64,000 nt of DNA, taken from Flavobacterium anhuiense. GTDB lineage: Bacteria; Bacteroidota; Bacteroidia; Flavobacteriales; Flavobacteriaceae. Shown here piece after piece: positions 9,604-16,863 of the stretch. Positions within the stretch are counted from its first letter, which is position 1. Each line of letters begins with the position of its first letter. The stretch is taken from contig NZ_FMVC01000003.1 in assembly GCF_900101855.1 (NCBI RefSeq), positions 332,902 to 396,901 of the forward strand. The letters run 5' to 3'. Below the pieces are notes generated by a model. The model saw only the letters and a list, made by a program, of their open reading frames with translations. It did no database searches and had not been told where the DNA came from. The translations under genes and the position numbers were made by a program.

Positions 9604-12600
9604 ATGCCAGCATTAAAACAAATACCAAAATCAAATTCTCCGCACTCCTCGTCACATCATGACAAGGGGAAGGAATCTTTTTTTGGTGTTCAGGCAAAAT
9701 TGAATATCGGAAAATCTAACGATAAATTTGAAGTAGAAGCCGATAGAGTCGCAGACCACGTGGTGGCCAATAAACAAACGCCAAAAGCAGACTCATTCTT
9801 TTCGCCATCGCCGGTAGTACAAAAGAAACTGGCGCGTAATGTTCAAAAGCAAGAAGAAAAAAATAAAGAAGCGCAACAAAAAACCGCAGCTCAAACCATA
9901 ACACCTGTTGTACAACTCAAAACCGATTTAATCCAAAATAAACTTGATTCTAGACTAACCGAAAAACGAGAAATTAATCCTGCTTTTTCTGGATCAAAAT
10001 CATTAATTCAGCGCAAGCAAGAAGATAAAGTCCAGAAAAAAGAAGAAACGGTTCAGAATAAAAAAGAAGTCAAAAAACCTGAAACGGTCTCAAAAGGTAC
10101 TCCAGCAACCAAACCTTTAATTCAAAACAAAGGAGAAGAAGAAAATGTACAGCAGAAAAAAGAAGAAGAAAAACAAACCTCAGACGAAGAAAAACAACTG
10201 CAAAAAAGCGCTGCTGGCGATGCCAATCCAAGCGATAATTCAAATATAGAGTCCAAGCTAAACAGCAGTAAAGGCGGAGGTTCTCCTCTATCTGGAAAAA
10301 TAAAAACCGAAATGGAATCTGGCATTGGAGCCGATTTTAGCAATGTCCGCATACACAATGACTCCAATGCTGTTCAAATGAATAAGCAATTAGGCGCTCA
10401 GGCTTTTGCTACGGGAAACAATATTTATTTTAACGAAGGAAAATACAATCCAAATTCAAAAGAAGGCAAGCATTTACTCGCCCACGAATTAACGCATACA
10501 GTACAACAGGGAGCGGCAATTAGAAAAAAACCAGAACCCATCTCCCCTGCTCCAGAAATGATTCAAGGTTCATTCCTCGATTTAGTTCCAGATTGGATTA
10601 TAGATGAGGCAAGACATATTCCAGGTTACACTTTATTTACCGTTATAATCGGTTATGACCCGTTACGTCAAATTGATGTAGAACGAACTCCAATTAATCT
10701 GGTTGAAGGCTTAATGGGACTTATTCCGTTTGGAACTGCCATATTTGACAAGCTTCAGGAATATGGAATTTTACAGCAGGTTTTTGACTGGGTAGAAGGA
10801 AAATTAGGAGAACTGGGACTAACAATTGACAGTATTCTTGATTTAGTTGAAGAAGTTTGGGATGAATTATCATTTCCTTACACAGGCATTATTGATTTAG
10901 TTACAGAAAAATTTAATGAAGTAGTTAATAGAATAACTTCTTTCGTAAGCGCTACAGTCGATCAGGTAATTACTTGGATAAAAGAAGCCTTAATTAATGT
11001 TGCTGAACCTTTATTGGCAGAAAACAAAGCTTGGTCATTAATTAAAAAAATAATCAAATACGATCCATTACGAGATGAGGCTGTAAATGCCACAACGGTA
11101 GAAATATTAGAAGATTTCTTAATACTGATAGACAAGCAGACTGAACTTGAGCAAATGCGCGAAAAAGGCACGCTGCAAAAAACTGCCGATTGGCTTGATA
11201 CTCAAGTTGGAACTTTCAACTCCTTACTTGGCGAACTTCGCGGACTTATCACCTCAGCTTGGGATGCTATTCAGCCATCCAATTTGGTCAATATTGCAGA
11301 TAATCTCTCTGCGCTTGCCACTCAAGCTGGAGACTTCCTGCAAAGAGTTTGGGATTTTGCTTCAGGTGTGGCGTTAAAAGTATTAGAACTTGTTAAGGAG
11401 TCACTATTAGGATGGCTTTCTGCTCAGGCCGCTACCGTAAGAGGGTATTCGCTTGTGAAAGTGATTATCGGAAAAGATCCTTTTACACAAGAAGTCGTAG
11501 CTCGCACAGTTCCAAATATGATAAGAGGTTTCATGAGCCTTATGGATGGCGGAGAAGAACAATATGCACAAATGGTCGAGTCTGGTGCAATAGCCAGAAT
11601 TGCAGGCGAAATTGAAGCGGCAGTAGAGACGCTCAACATGACGCCACAATCTATTATACAGCTCTTTACCGATATTTGGGATTCTATGTCTATTGATGAC
11701 CTTATTCATCCAATAGATGCCTTCATGAGAATCATTGAGAAATTTGGAGAACCTATTGGCCGATTAATTGCTTTTGTGGCAGAAATTGTTAGAATCGTTA
11801 TAATGGCCATTCTCGAAATCATGAATTTCCCATTCGATCTCATCGGAAATATCATTACGAGAGCTTTAGAAGCTATTGATGACATTAAGAAAGACCCAAT
11901 TGGTTTCTTAAAAAATATACTGCGAGCACTTAAACAAGGATTTGTGCAGTTCTTTGACAATATCGTCACCCACTTAATCAATGGCGTAACGGGCTGGCTA
12001 ATGAGCGAACTAAAAGATGCTAATATTCCAGTTCTCACTGATTTCTCTCTACGTGGTGTTATTACATGGATTATGGAAGTGCTAAATATCTCCATGGAAA
12101 GAATTTGGGAAAAACTAGCCGCACATCCACGTATTGGTCCTGCAAGAGTAGCTAGAATTCGTAGCATGATTAATACGCTCGAAGGTATCTGGACATTCAT
12201 CAAAGATGTCCAAGAACGCGGTATGGCAGCTATTTGGGACAAAATACAAGAACAGCTTAGTAATTTATGGAATACCGTTCTCGATGCCGTGAAAAACTTT
12301 GTCATGGAGCGTATTGTCAATAGAATTACGGCCAGACTTTTAAGCATGTTAGACCCAACCGGAATCATGGCTGTGATAAATGGTGCTATGGCATTCTTTA
12401 ACGCAATTCAAAGTTTTATAAAATACTTACGCGAAATGCTCGAAGTGGTCAATTCGTTTGTCAATGGTGTAGCCGACTTAGCTCGAGGCAATGTCGCCAC
12501 AGCCGCCGATTATCTAGAAAGAACCATGGGACAAGCTATGCCAGTCGTGATAGGTTTCTTGGCCAATCAAGTCGGTTTAACAGGTATTGGAGCAAGAATT

Positions 12601-13710
12601 GGCGAAATGCTTGTCGCTGTTCGCCAAATGGTTGATGAAGCATTGACTTGGTTAGTGAATCAGGCTGTAGATAGAGGAATGGCGTTGTTGGACAGAGTGA
12701 TGGGAAGAAGCGAACCAGAAGCAGCTACTTCATCAGGACCTATTGCAGGAGCTTTAGCTGAAATTCATTCAGAGGGAGAAAAAGAAAAAGACCAAGGCGA
12801 AATTACCGCTGATGAAGCTCAGGCAATAAAAAACAAAGTTAATGCAGATCATTCATCAGTGATCGACATATCTTCTGTTACTGATGGTGGCGAAAATTGG
12901 AATTTTAATTACATACAGAAAGCAGAGGAAAGTCTCCCCAAAAAACCTATTCCAAAAACAGAGATTAAGCCTACCGTTATGGATCAAGGAAGGCCAAAGA
13001 CAGTTGTCGTAGATCCATTAACAAATATAGAACCTGATAGTGGTGCTGGTGACCCTAGAGTGAATAGAGGTTTAATGATAGGAAATACCTTTATAGATTC
13101 TTTTGTGGCTAAAAATGCAGGTAATCAATCTGAAACTAAAGGCATTCATATTTTATCTGCTGCTTTATATGGAAAAGCAACAAACGAAAATTTAACATTT
13201 GGTACACAATCTTTAAATACAAAGATGGATAATGGTCCAGAACAATTTGGGAAGGATAATAAAGCAAAAATTTTAAAATACTCTATGACTGTTAATTATT
13301 ACCAAGATTCGAAAAATGATGCAACTTTTGCACTACCATCTCCTAGCACTGCACAGTTAACTTCAGCACTTGGTTTTTATATCGCCGAATCTATAACTGC
13401 CCAAATAGATGAAATAAACGGAACTAATATTACCTCAGTCTATTCAAATACTCTAAGAGGTAATTTTCCAAATATTATGGGTGTAGCTGCTACTCCTCCT
13501 GACCAATTAGTAATAAATTTATTAAAAAATAATACGGTTTCAGGAAGCGTAACGAAATATGGAAATATTTATACAAAAACAAGCTATACAGGATATAGAG
13601 AAATAGCCAGAGATCTTTCTAGGACAGATACGGTAATAAGAGATGCTATCAATGATTTAACTACAAATCAAACAATAATTAAAGAAAAAAATACCTTTTA
13701 TATAAAATGA
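9604..13710 (+). CDS. Giant eCIS core (DUF4157) effector with variable C-terminal toxin-like domain
   Basis: A 1368-residue protein. It has a FEVEADRVADHVV start, a Gln/Lys/Glu-rich linker to about 215, and DUF4157 about 224-305 with ESGIGADFSNVRIH and HELTH (HExxH). Three ~135-residue repeats follow, starting near residues 340, 475 and 613 (signature YSL-x-K-x-I-I-x-x-DP), then long amphipathic helical segments to about 1040. After an acidic linker the last ~240 residues are a separate domain with KGIHILSAALYG and a NLTFGTQSLNTKM segment. That loosely recalls His/Asn motifs of endonuclease-type toxins; the catalytic class is a guess. The stop overlaps the start of the HEAT-like gene (ATGA), the arrangement of polymorphic toxin/immunity pairs. 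Probably loaded in or on the injection particle. Confidence 0.75.
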   Translation: MPALKQIPKSNSPHSSSHHDKGKESFFGVQAKLNIGKSNDKFEVEADRVADHVVANKQTPKADSFFSPSPVVQKKLARNVQKQEEKNKEAQQKTAAQTITPVVQLKTDLIQNKLDSRLTEKREINPAFSGSKSLIQRKQEDKVQKKEETVQNKKEVKKPETVSKGTPATKPLIQNKGEEENVQQKKEEEKQTSDEEKQLQKSAAGDANPSDNSNIESKLNSSKGGGSPLSGKIKTEMESGIGADFSNVRIHNDSNAVQMNKQLGAQAFATGNNIYFNEGKYNPNSKEGKHLLAHELTHTVQQGAAIRKKPEPISPAPEMIQGSFLDLVPDWIIDEARHIPGYTLFTVIIGYDPLRQIDVERTPINLVEGLMGLIPFGTAIFDKLQEYGILQQVFDWVEGKLGELGLTIDSILDLVEEVWDELSFPYTGIIDLVTEKFNEVVNRITSFVSATVDQVITWIKEALINVAEPLLAENKAWSLIKKIIKYDPLRDEAVNATTVEILEDFLILIDKQTELEQMREKGTLQKTADWLDTQVGTFNSLLGELRGLITSAWDAIQPSNLVNIADNLSALATQAGDFLQRVWDFASGVALKVLELVKESLLGWLSAQAATVRGYSLVKVIIGKDPFTQEVVARTVPNMIRGFMSLMDGGEEQYAQMVESGAIARIAGEIEAAVETLNMTPQSIIQLFTDIWDSMSIDDLIHPIDAFMRIIEKFGEPIGRLIAFVAEIVRIVIMAILEIMNFPFDLIGNIITRALEAIDDIKKDPIGFLKNILRALKQGFVQFFDNIVTHLINGVTGWLMSELKDANIPVLTDFSLRGVITWIMEVLNISMERIWEKLAAHPRIGPARVARIRSMINTLEGIWTFIKDVQERGMAAIWDKIQEQLSNLWNTVLDAVKNFVMERIVNRITARLLSMLDPTGIMAVINGAMAFFNAIQSFIKYLREMLEVVNSFVNGVADLARGNVATAADYLERTMGQAMPVVIGFLANQVGLTGIGARIGEMLVAVRQMVDEALTWLVNQAVDRGMALLDRVMGRSEPEAATSSGPIAGALAEIHSEGEKEKDQGEITADEAQAIKNKVNADHSSVIDISSVTDGGENWNFNYIQKAEESLPKKPIPKTEIKPTVMDQGRPKTVVVDPLTNIEPDSGAGDPRVNRGLMIGNTFIDSFVAKNAGNQSETKGIHILSAALYGKATNENLTFGTQSLNTKMDNGPEQFGKDNKAKILKYSMTVNYYQDSKNDATFALPSPSTAQLTSALGFYIAESITAQIDEINGTNITSVYSNTLRGNFPNIMGVAATPPDQLVINLLKNNTVSGSVTKYGNIYTKTSYTGYREIARDLSRTDTVIRDAINDLTTNQTIIKEKNTFYIK

Positions 13711-14360
13711 AAAAGAAATATTCAGAAGAAGTCGAAAAATTATTCAAATTCGGAAAAACAGATTTGTCCGAAGACTGGCCAAATTATGCTCAAGAATTGA
13801 ACATTAGAAAAAAAAACGCAGATGAACTAATAGAAATTGTAAAGAACTCCAATCTAAGTCATGCAATTTCAGGATTTAAAATATCAGATTTTGCTGCAAG
13901 ACACGCATGGAGAGCTTTAGGTCAATTAAAAATTACGAAATCAGTAACTGTTTTATTGGATGCATTAATTGATAAAAAAAATGAAGAGGCTTTTGATTTT
14001 CGTTCTGAATTGCCAAAAGTCCTTGTATTGTTGGGGTTTGATATAATTCCAGACTTAGAAAAATTCGTAAGAAATCCTATAATTGAATGGGATTTCAAAA
14101 TTATTGCATTTAAAGCGCTAGTTCAATTTGCATTACAGAATTCCATATATAGAAATAATGTCATAAATACTTTCAGCGAATTATTCGCTAAATATCAAAA
14201 TGAGCCAATATTTATTTCAAAACTCTTGAACGAGTTATTTAAACTTGATCCCATTGAGTATGAATCTATAAAAGAAATAATCAAAAATGACCAATATGAT
14301 TTTGGCAGTATTGATAAGGATGGACTAATGAATTTTATAAAACTATCCAAATTATATTAA
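13707..14360 (+). CDS. HEAT-repeat-like putative immunity protein
   Basis: A 217-residue, all-helical, cytoplasmic protein starting inside the stop of the giant DUF4157 gene (4-base ATGA overlap). The central part reads like HEAT/ARM-type helical pairs (ARHAWRALGQLKI, VTVLLDALIDK, LPKVLVLLGFDIIPDLEKF). Many immunity proteins of polymorphic toxins are HEAT-like, and the gene is placed exactly where an immunity gene is expected. No signal peptide, so it would protect the cytosol of the producer during effector synthesis. Base composition is even more AT-rich and lysine-rich than the neighbours, as is common for exchanged toxin/immunity cassettes. Binding to the upstream toxin domain is inferred. 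Confidence 0.6.
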   Translation: MKKKYSEEVEKLFKFGKTDLSEDWPNYAQELNIRKKNADELIEIVKNSNLSHAISGFKISDFAARHAWRALGQLKITKSVTVLLDALIDKKNEEAFDFRSELPKVLVLLGFDIIPDLEKFVRNPIIEWDFKIIAFKALVQFALQNSIYRNNVINTFSELFAKYQNEPIFISKLLNELFKLDPIEYESIKEIIKNDQYDFGSIDKDGLMNFIKLSKLY

Positions 14361-14428
14361 AAGATTACACATTCTTTCTTTTCTCTGCTGCTAATTTATA
14401 TCTCAAAAAACTTTTAAAAACATTAGTC

Positions 14429-15247
14429 ATGCAAAAAACATTCTACCAAAAAGAACTGCTTATTAAAGCAACACAACAAAGAAACGGGGCAAATAATAAC
14501 AAGAAAGACGTCGAAAAAATTCAGTCTTGGCTTAATTTATTTGCTATGCAGCATCCTGGTTCGGGAACGTCAACAGGTATTGATGGCGATTTTGGTCCTG
14601 CAACAGAAAAAGCAGTATTGAATTATCAAAAATTCAATGGTTTGCCTCAAAACGGAAATGTAGATCAAAACCTGTTTGATAAATTGGCATCGCCACTTAA
14701 AAAAGCATTTGAAAGTCCAATATCTGGAAGTAATCTGAGAGAATTAATTCTCAATACAGCCAAAAATCATCTCAAAAATCAACCTTTTGAACTTGTCATA
14801 AACAACCAAAGCAATACAGGACCTTGGGTCCGAAGCTATATGGACGGACATGAAGGAACGGATTGGTTTTGGTGCATGGGATTTGTTCAGGCTATTGTCG
14901 ACCAGGCAGCTTCTATTCAAGGAAAAAATTTTAAAACGTTAATGCCTCTGACTTATAGTTGCGATACTGTTGGAACAACAGGTCTTCAGAAAAAAATCTT
15001 AACTCGTTTTCAAACAGCCAGAACCAATCCCGCTTTTATAAAACCGGGTGATATTTTTCTTCTTCAAAAAACGCCAAACGACTGGATTCATACCGGAATT
15101 GTAACTGCTGTTCATGCCGACACCATAGAAACTATTGAAGGCAACACTAATTCTGGCGGTTCTCATAACGGAAACGCTGTGATGGACAAAATCAGAAATT
15201 ATAAACAATCTAAGCTTGATTTTTTCTCAATCGAATCATTAGTATAG
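14429..15247 (+). CDS. Peptidoglycan-binding CHAP/NlpC-type hydrolase of the eCIS locus
   Basis: A 272-residue protein without a recognisable signal peptide. Residues ~25-95 form a PG_binding_1 domain (VEKIQSWLNLF ... DGDFGPATEKAVLNYQ). The C-terminal half looks like a papain-fold CHAP or NlpC/P60-type domain: a candidate nucleophile in DWFWCMGFVQAI (~Cys148), a candidate histidine in DWIHTGIVTAV (~218), and a downstream IEGNTNSGG. Such enzymes cut peptidoglycan amide bonds. With no secretion signal, likely roles are producer-cell lysis and particle release, or delivery as cargo. It lies 68 bases after the immunity-like gene and 3 bases before the ATPase gene. Confidence 0.75.
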   Translation: MQKTFYQKELLIKATQQRNGANNNKKDVEKIQSWLNLFAMQHPGSGTSTGIDGDFGPATEKAVLNYQKFNGLPQNGNVDQNLFDKLASPLKKAFESPISGSNLRELILNTAKNHLKNQPFELVINNQSNTGPWVRSYMDGHEGTDWFWCMGFVQAIVDQAASIQGKNFKTLMPLTYSCDTVGTTGLQKKILTRFQTARTNPAFIKPGDIFLLQKTPNDWIHTGIVTAVHADTIETIEGNTNSGGSHNGNAVMDKIRNYKQSKLDFFSIESLV

Positions 15248-15250
15248 AAA

Positions 15251-16555
15251 ATGGAAAATGTATTTACCTATATCAAAAACCAATTTGTATTTCAGCTTGA
15301 TACTCTTTTTCAGGTCGAAAATCCAACGGAAAAACCTTTTTTAGACCAAACTGAGGCGAATGGTTTTATTGACGAATTTATTATCGAAAATAATCTTTCA
15401 GAAATTGACGTTCTTATCTTGGGATTAGCTCTGGTTCCGCATCTGAAACCCGATTTTCTGAGTTCGATTATTGCCGAATATTTGCCAAATGGCGGTGAAC
15501 TGCCTGAGTTTGGCGGAATCAAAACAAAAAATCATCGTGGCATTTTGCCAACAGGCGAAACGGCACAGTTTTTAGTTGCTGGAAATGATCTCGAAAACCG
15601 AATTTCATTCTACAATTACCTGCATAATCAATCTTTTCTGTATCAAAAAGGCATTATCAAAATAGAAGCGGTCGCGAATGGCGAACCTAAACTAAGCGGT
15701 TTATTAATTTTAGAGGATGAATACATCGAAAAATTCATAACCGGAAAAATCCTGAAACCACAGCTGAGCAGCATTTTCCCTGCCCAATTAATAGAAACGC
15801 AATTAGATTGGGACGATTTGGTTTTGAATTCCAATACTTTAAATCAGATAAAAGAAATAGAAACTTGGCTTAAATTCAACGATATTCTGCTTCACGAATG
15901 GAACATGAAAGCCAAAATAAAGCCCGGTTTTAGAGTCATGTTTTACGGCGCGCCCGGAACGGGAAAAACCCTTACGGCTTCACTTTTAGGAAAATATACT
16001 CAAAGAGATGTTTATAGAATTGATTTGTCAATGGTAATTTCCAAATACATTGGCGAAACCGAGAAAAACTTGTCTTCTCTTTTTGATAAAGCGGCCGATA
16101 AAGATTGGATTTTGTTTTTTGACGAAGCCGATGCGGTTTTCGGAAAAAGAACCAATGTACGTGACGCGCATGATAAATACGCCAATCAGGAAGTTTCATA
16201 TTTATTACAACGCATAGAAAATCATCCCGGATTGGTGATTTTGGCTTCTAATTTTAAAACCAATATAGATGCTGCTTTTACCCGCAGATTTCAATCTATA
16301 ATTGAGTTTGAAGTGCCTTCTTATGGCGAACGTTTGAAACTGTGGCAAAATAATCTGCCAAAAGGGATTAAAATTGCCGAAGACGTAAATCTTCAAGAAC
16401 TTTCAAAAAAATACGACATTACAGGCGCCAACATTGTCAACATCATTCAATATGCTTGTTTGAGAACTTTAGAAGACCAAAACAAAAGCATCAACCTGAA
16501 TCATCTGCTTCAGGGAATTAAAAAAGAGTATACAAAAGAAGGAAAAATGATGTAA
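15251..16555 (+). CDS. eCIS AAA+ ATPase (Afp15-like)
   Basis: A 434-residue protein with an N-terminal ~200-residue domain and a C-terminal AAA+ core. Walker A is GAPGTGKT at about residue 232. Walker B is ILFFDEADAVF at about 286. A sensor/arginine-finger region reads ASNFKTNIDAAFTRRF. A single AAA+ ATPase of this type is a standard component of eCIS gene clusters. It is thought to act in assembly, or sheath/cargo handling, rather than being part of the ejected particle. It is the last intact gene of the cluster. Six bases after its stop lies a short ORF cut off by a palindromic repeat (see 16562-16624). Confidence 0.9.
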   Translation: MENVFTYIKNQFVFQLDTLFQVENPTEKPFLDQTEANGFIDEFIIENNLSEIDVLILGLALVPHLKPDFLSSIIAEYLPNGGELPEFGGIKTKNHRGILPTGETAQFLVAGNDLENRISFYNYLHNQSFLYQKGIIKIEAVANGEPKLSGLLILEDEYIEKFITGKILKPQLSSIFPAQLIETQLDWDDLVLNSNTLNQIKEIETWLKFNDILLHEWNMKAKIKPGFRVMFYGAPGTGKTLTASLLGKYTQRDVYRIDLSMVISKYIGETEKNLSSLFDKAADKDWILFFDEADAVFGKRTNVRDAHDKYANQEVSYLLQRIENHPGLVILASNFKTNIDAAFTRRFQSIIEFEVPSYGERLKLWQNNLPKGIKIAEDVNLQELSKKYDITGANIVNIIQYACLRTLEDQNKSINLNHLLQGIKKEYTKEGKMM

Positions 16556-16561
16556 CGGAAT

Positions 16562-16624
16562 ATGGCAACGACAAACCTAGAATTAATACTTTCGCCAAAA
16601 GTATTGCCCATAAATACTCGTTAG
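16562..16624 (+). pseudogene. Truncated 20-codon ORF after the eCIS ATPase
   Basis: An ATG six bases after the ATPase stop opens a 20-codon frame (MATTNLELILSPKVLPINTR). It ends at a TAG formed by the first bases of the palindromic repeat at 16622. The spacing is that of an operon gene and the composition is protein-like. I read it as the surviving start of a gene cut by the repeat pair or by a deletion ending there. No continuation was found in any frame to 16863. It could also be a chance ORF. Confidence 0.3.
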
Positions 16625-16718
16625 CGCGGATTTGCAATCCGTGCTATCGTTGTTTTTTTTTTTACAAAAAATAACTACCAATCTTTAAGAGCACGGATTA
16701 CAAATCCGCGCTATCGTT
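16621..16718. repeat. REPIN-like pair of inverted palindromic repeats
   Basis: Two ~23-base imperfect palindromes face each other. One is AGCGCGGATT-TGC-AATCCGTGCT at 16623-16645. The other, at 16690-16712, is its inverted relative (AGCACGGATT ... AATCCGCGCT). Each is followed by TATCGTTG or a similar tail. The spacer carries TTTACAAAAAATAACTACCAATCTTT, shared in part with the pair near 23.2-23.36 kb. No RAYT transposase gene is in the window. Confidence 0.75.
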
Positions 16719-16778
16719 GTTGAGCTTAATCTTTGTGAGCTGGTTTCTATAAGAATTCTTTGGAGAGCTGAAAATGAG

Positions 16779-16807
16779 AATGAGCCCGATACAATATCGA
16801 GCTCATT
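16779..16807. terminator. Hairpin downstream of the GH87-like gene
   Basis: AATGAGC-C-CGATA / TATCG-A-GCTCATT forms a 12-bp stem with one mismatch and a 3-base loop. It lies between the eCIS locus and the convergent secreted glycanase gene. The T-tract is weak on both strands, so termination is plausible rather than certain. Confidence 0.4.
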
Positions 16808-16863
16808 ATGATGAAATTCAATTAAAAATTCGTCTGAAGTTCATTTTCTAAATTTTAATCCTA

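Noticed and set aside
11706..12368. 220-codon open frame on the minus strand within the giant effector gene
   Set aside because: Antisense to a clearly coding region; its sequence (many Ser/Ile/Met runs) has no domain, and the plus strand carries DUF4157 and repeats.
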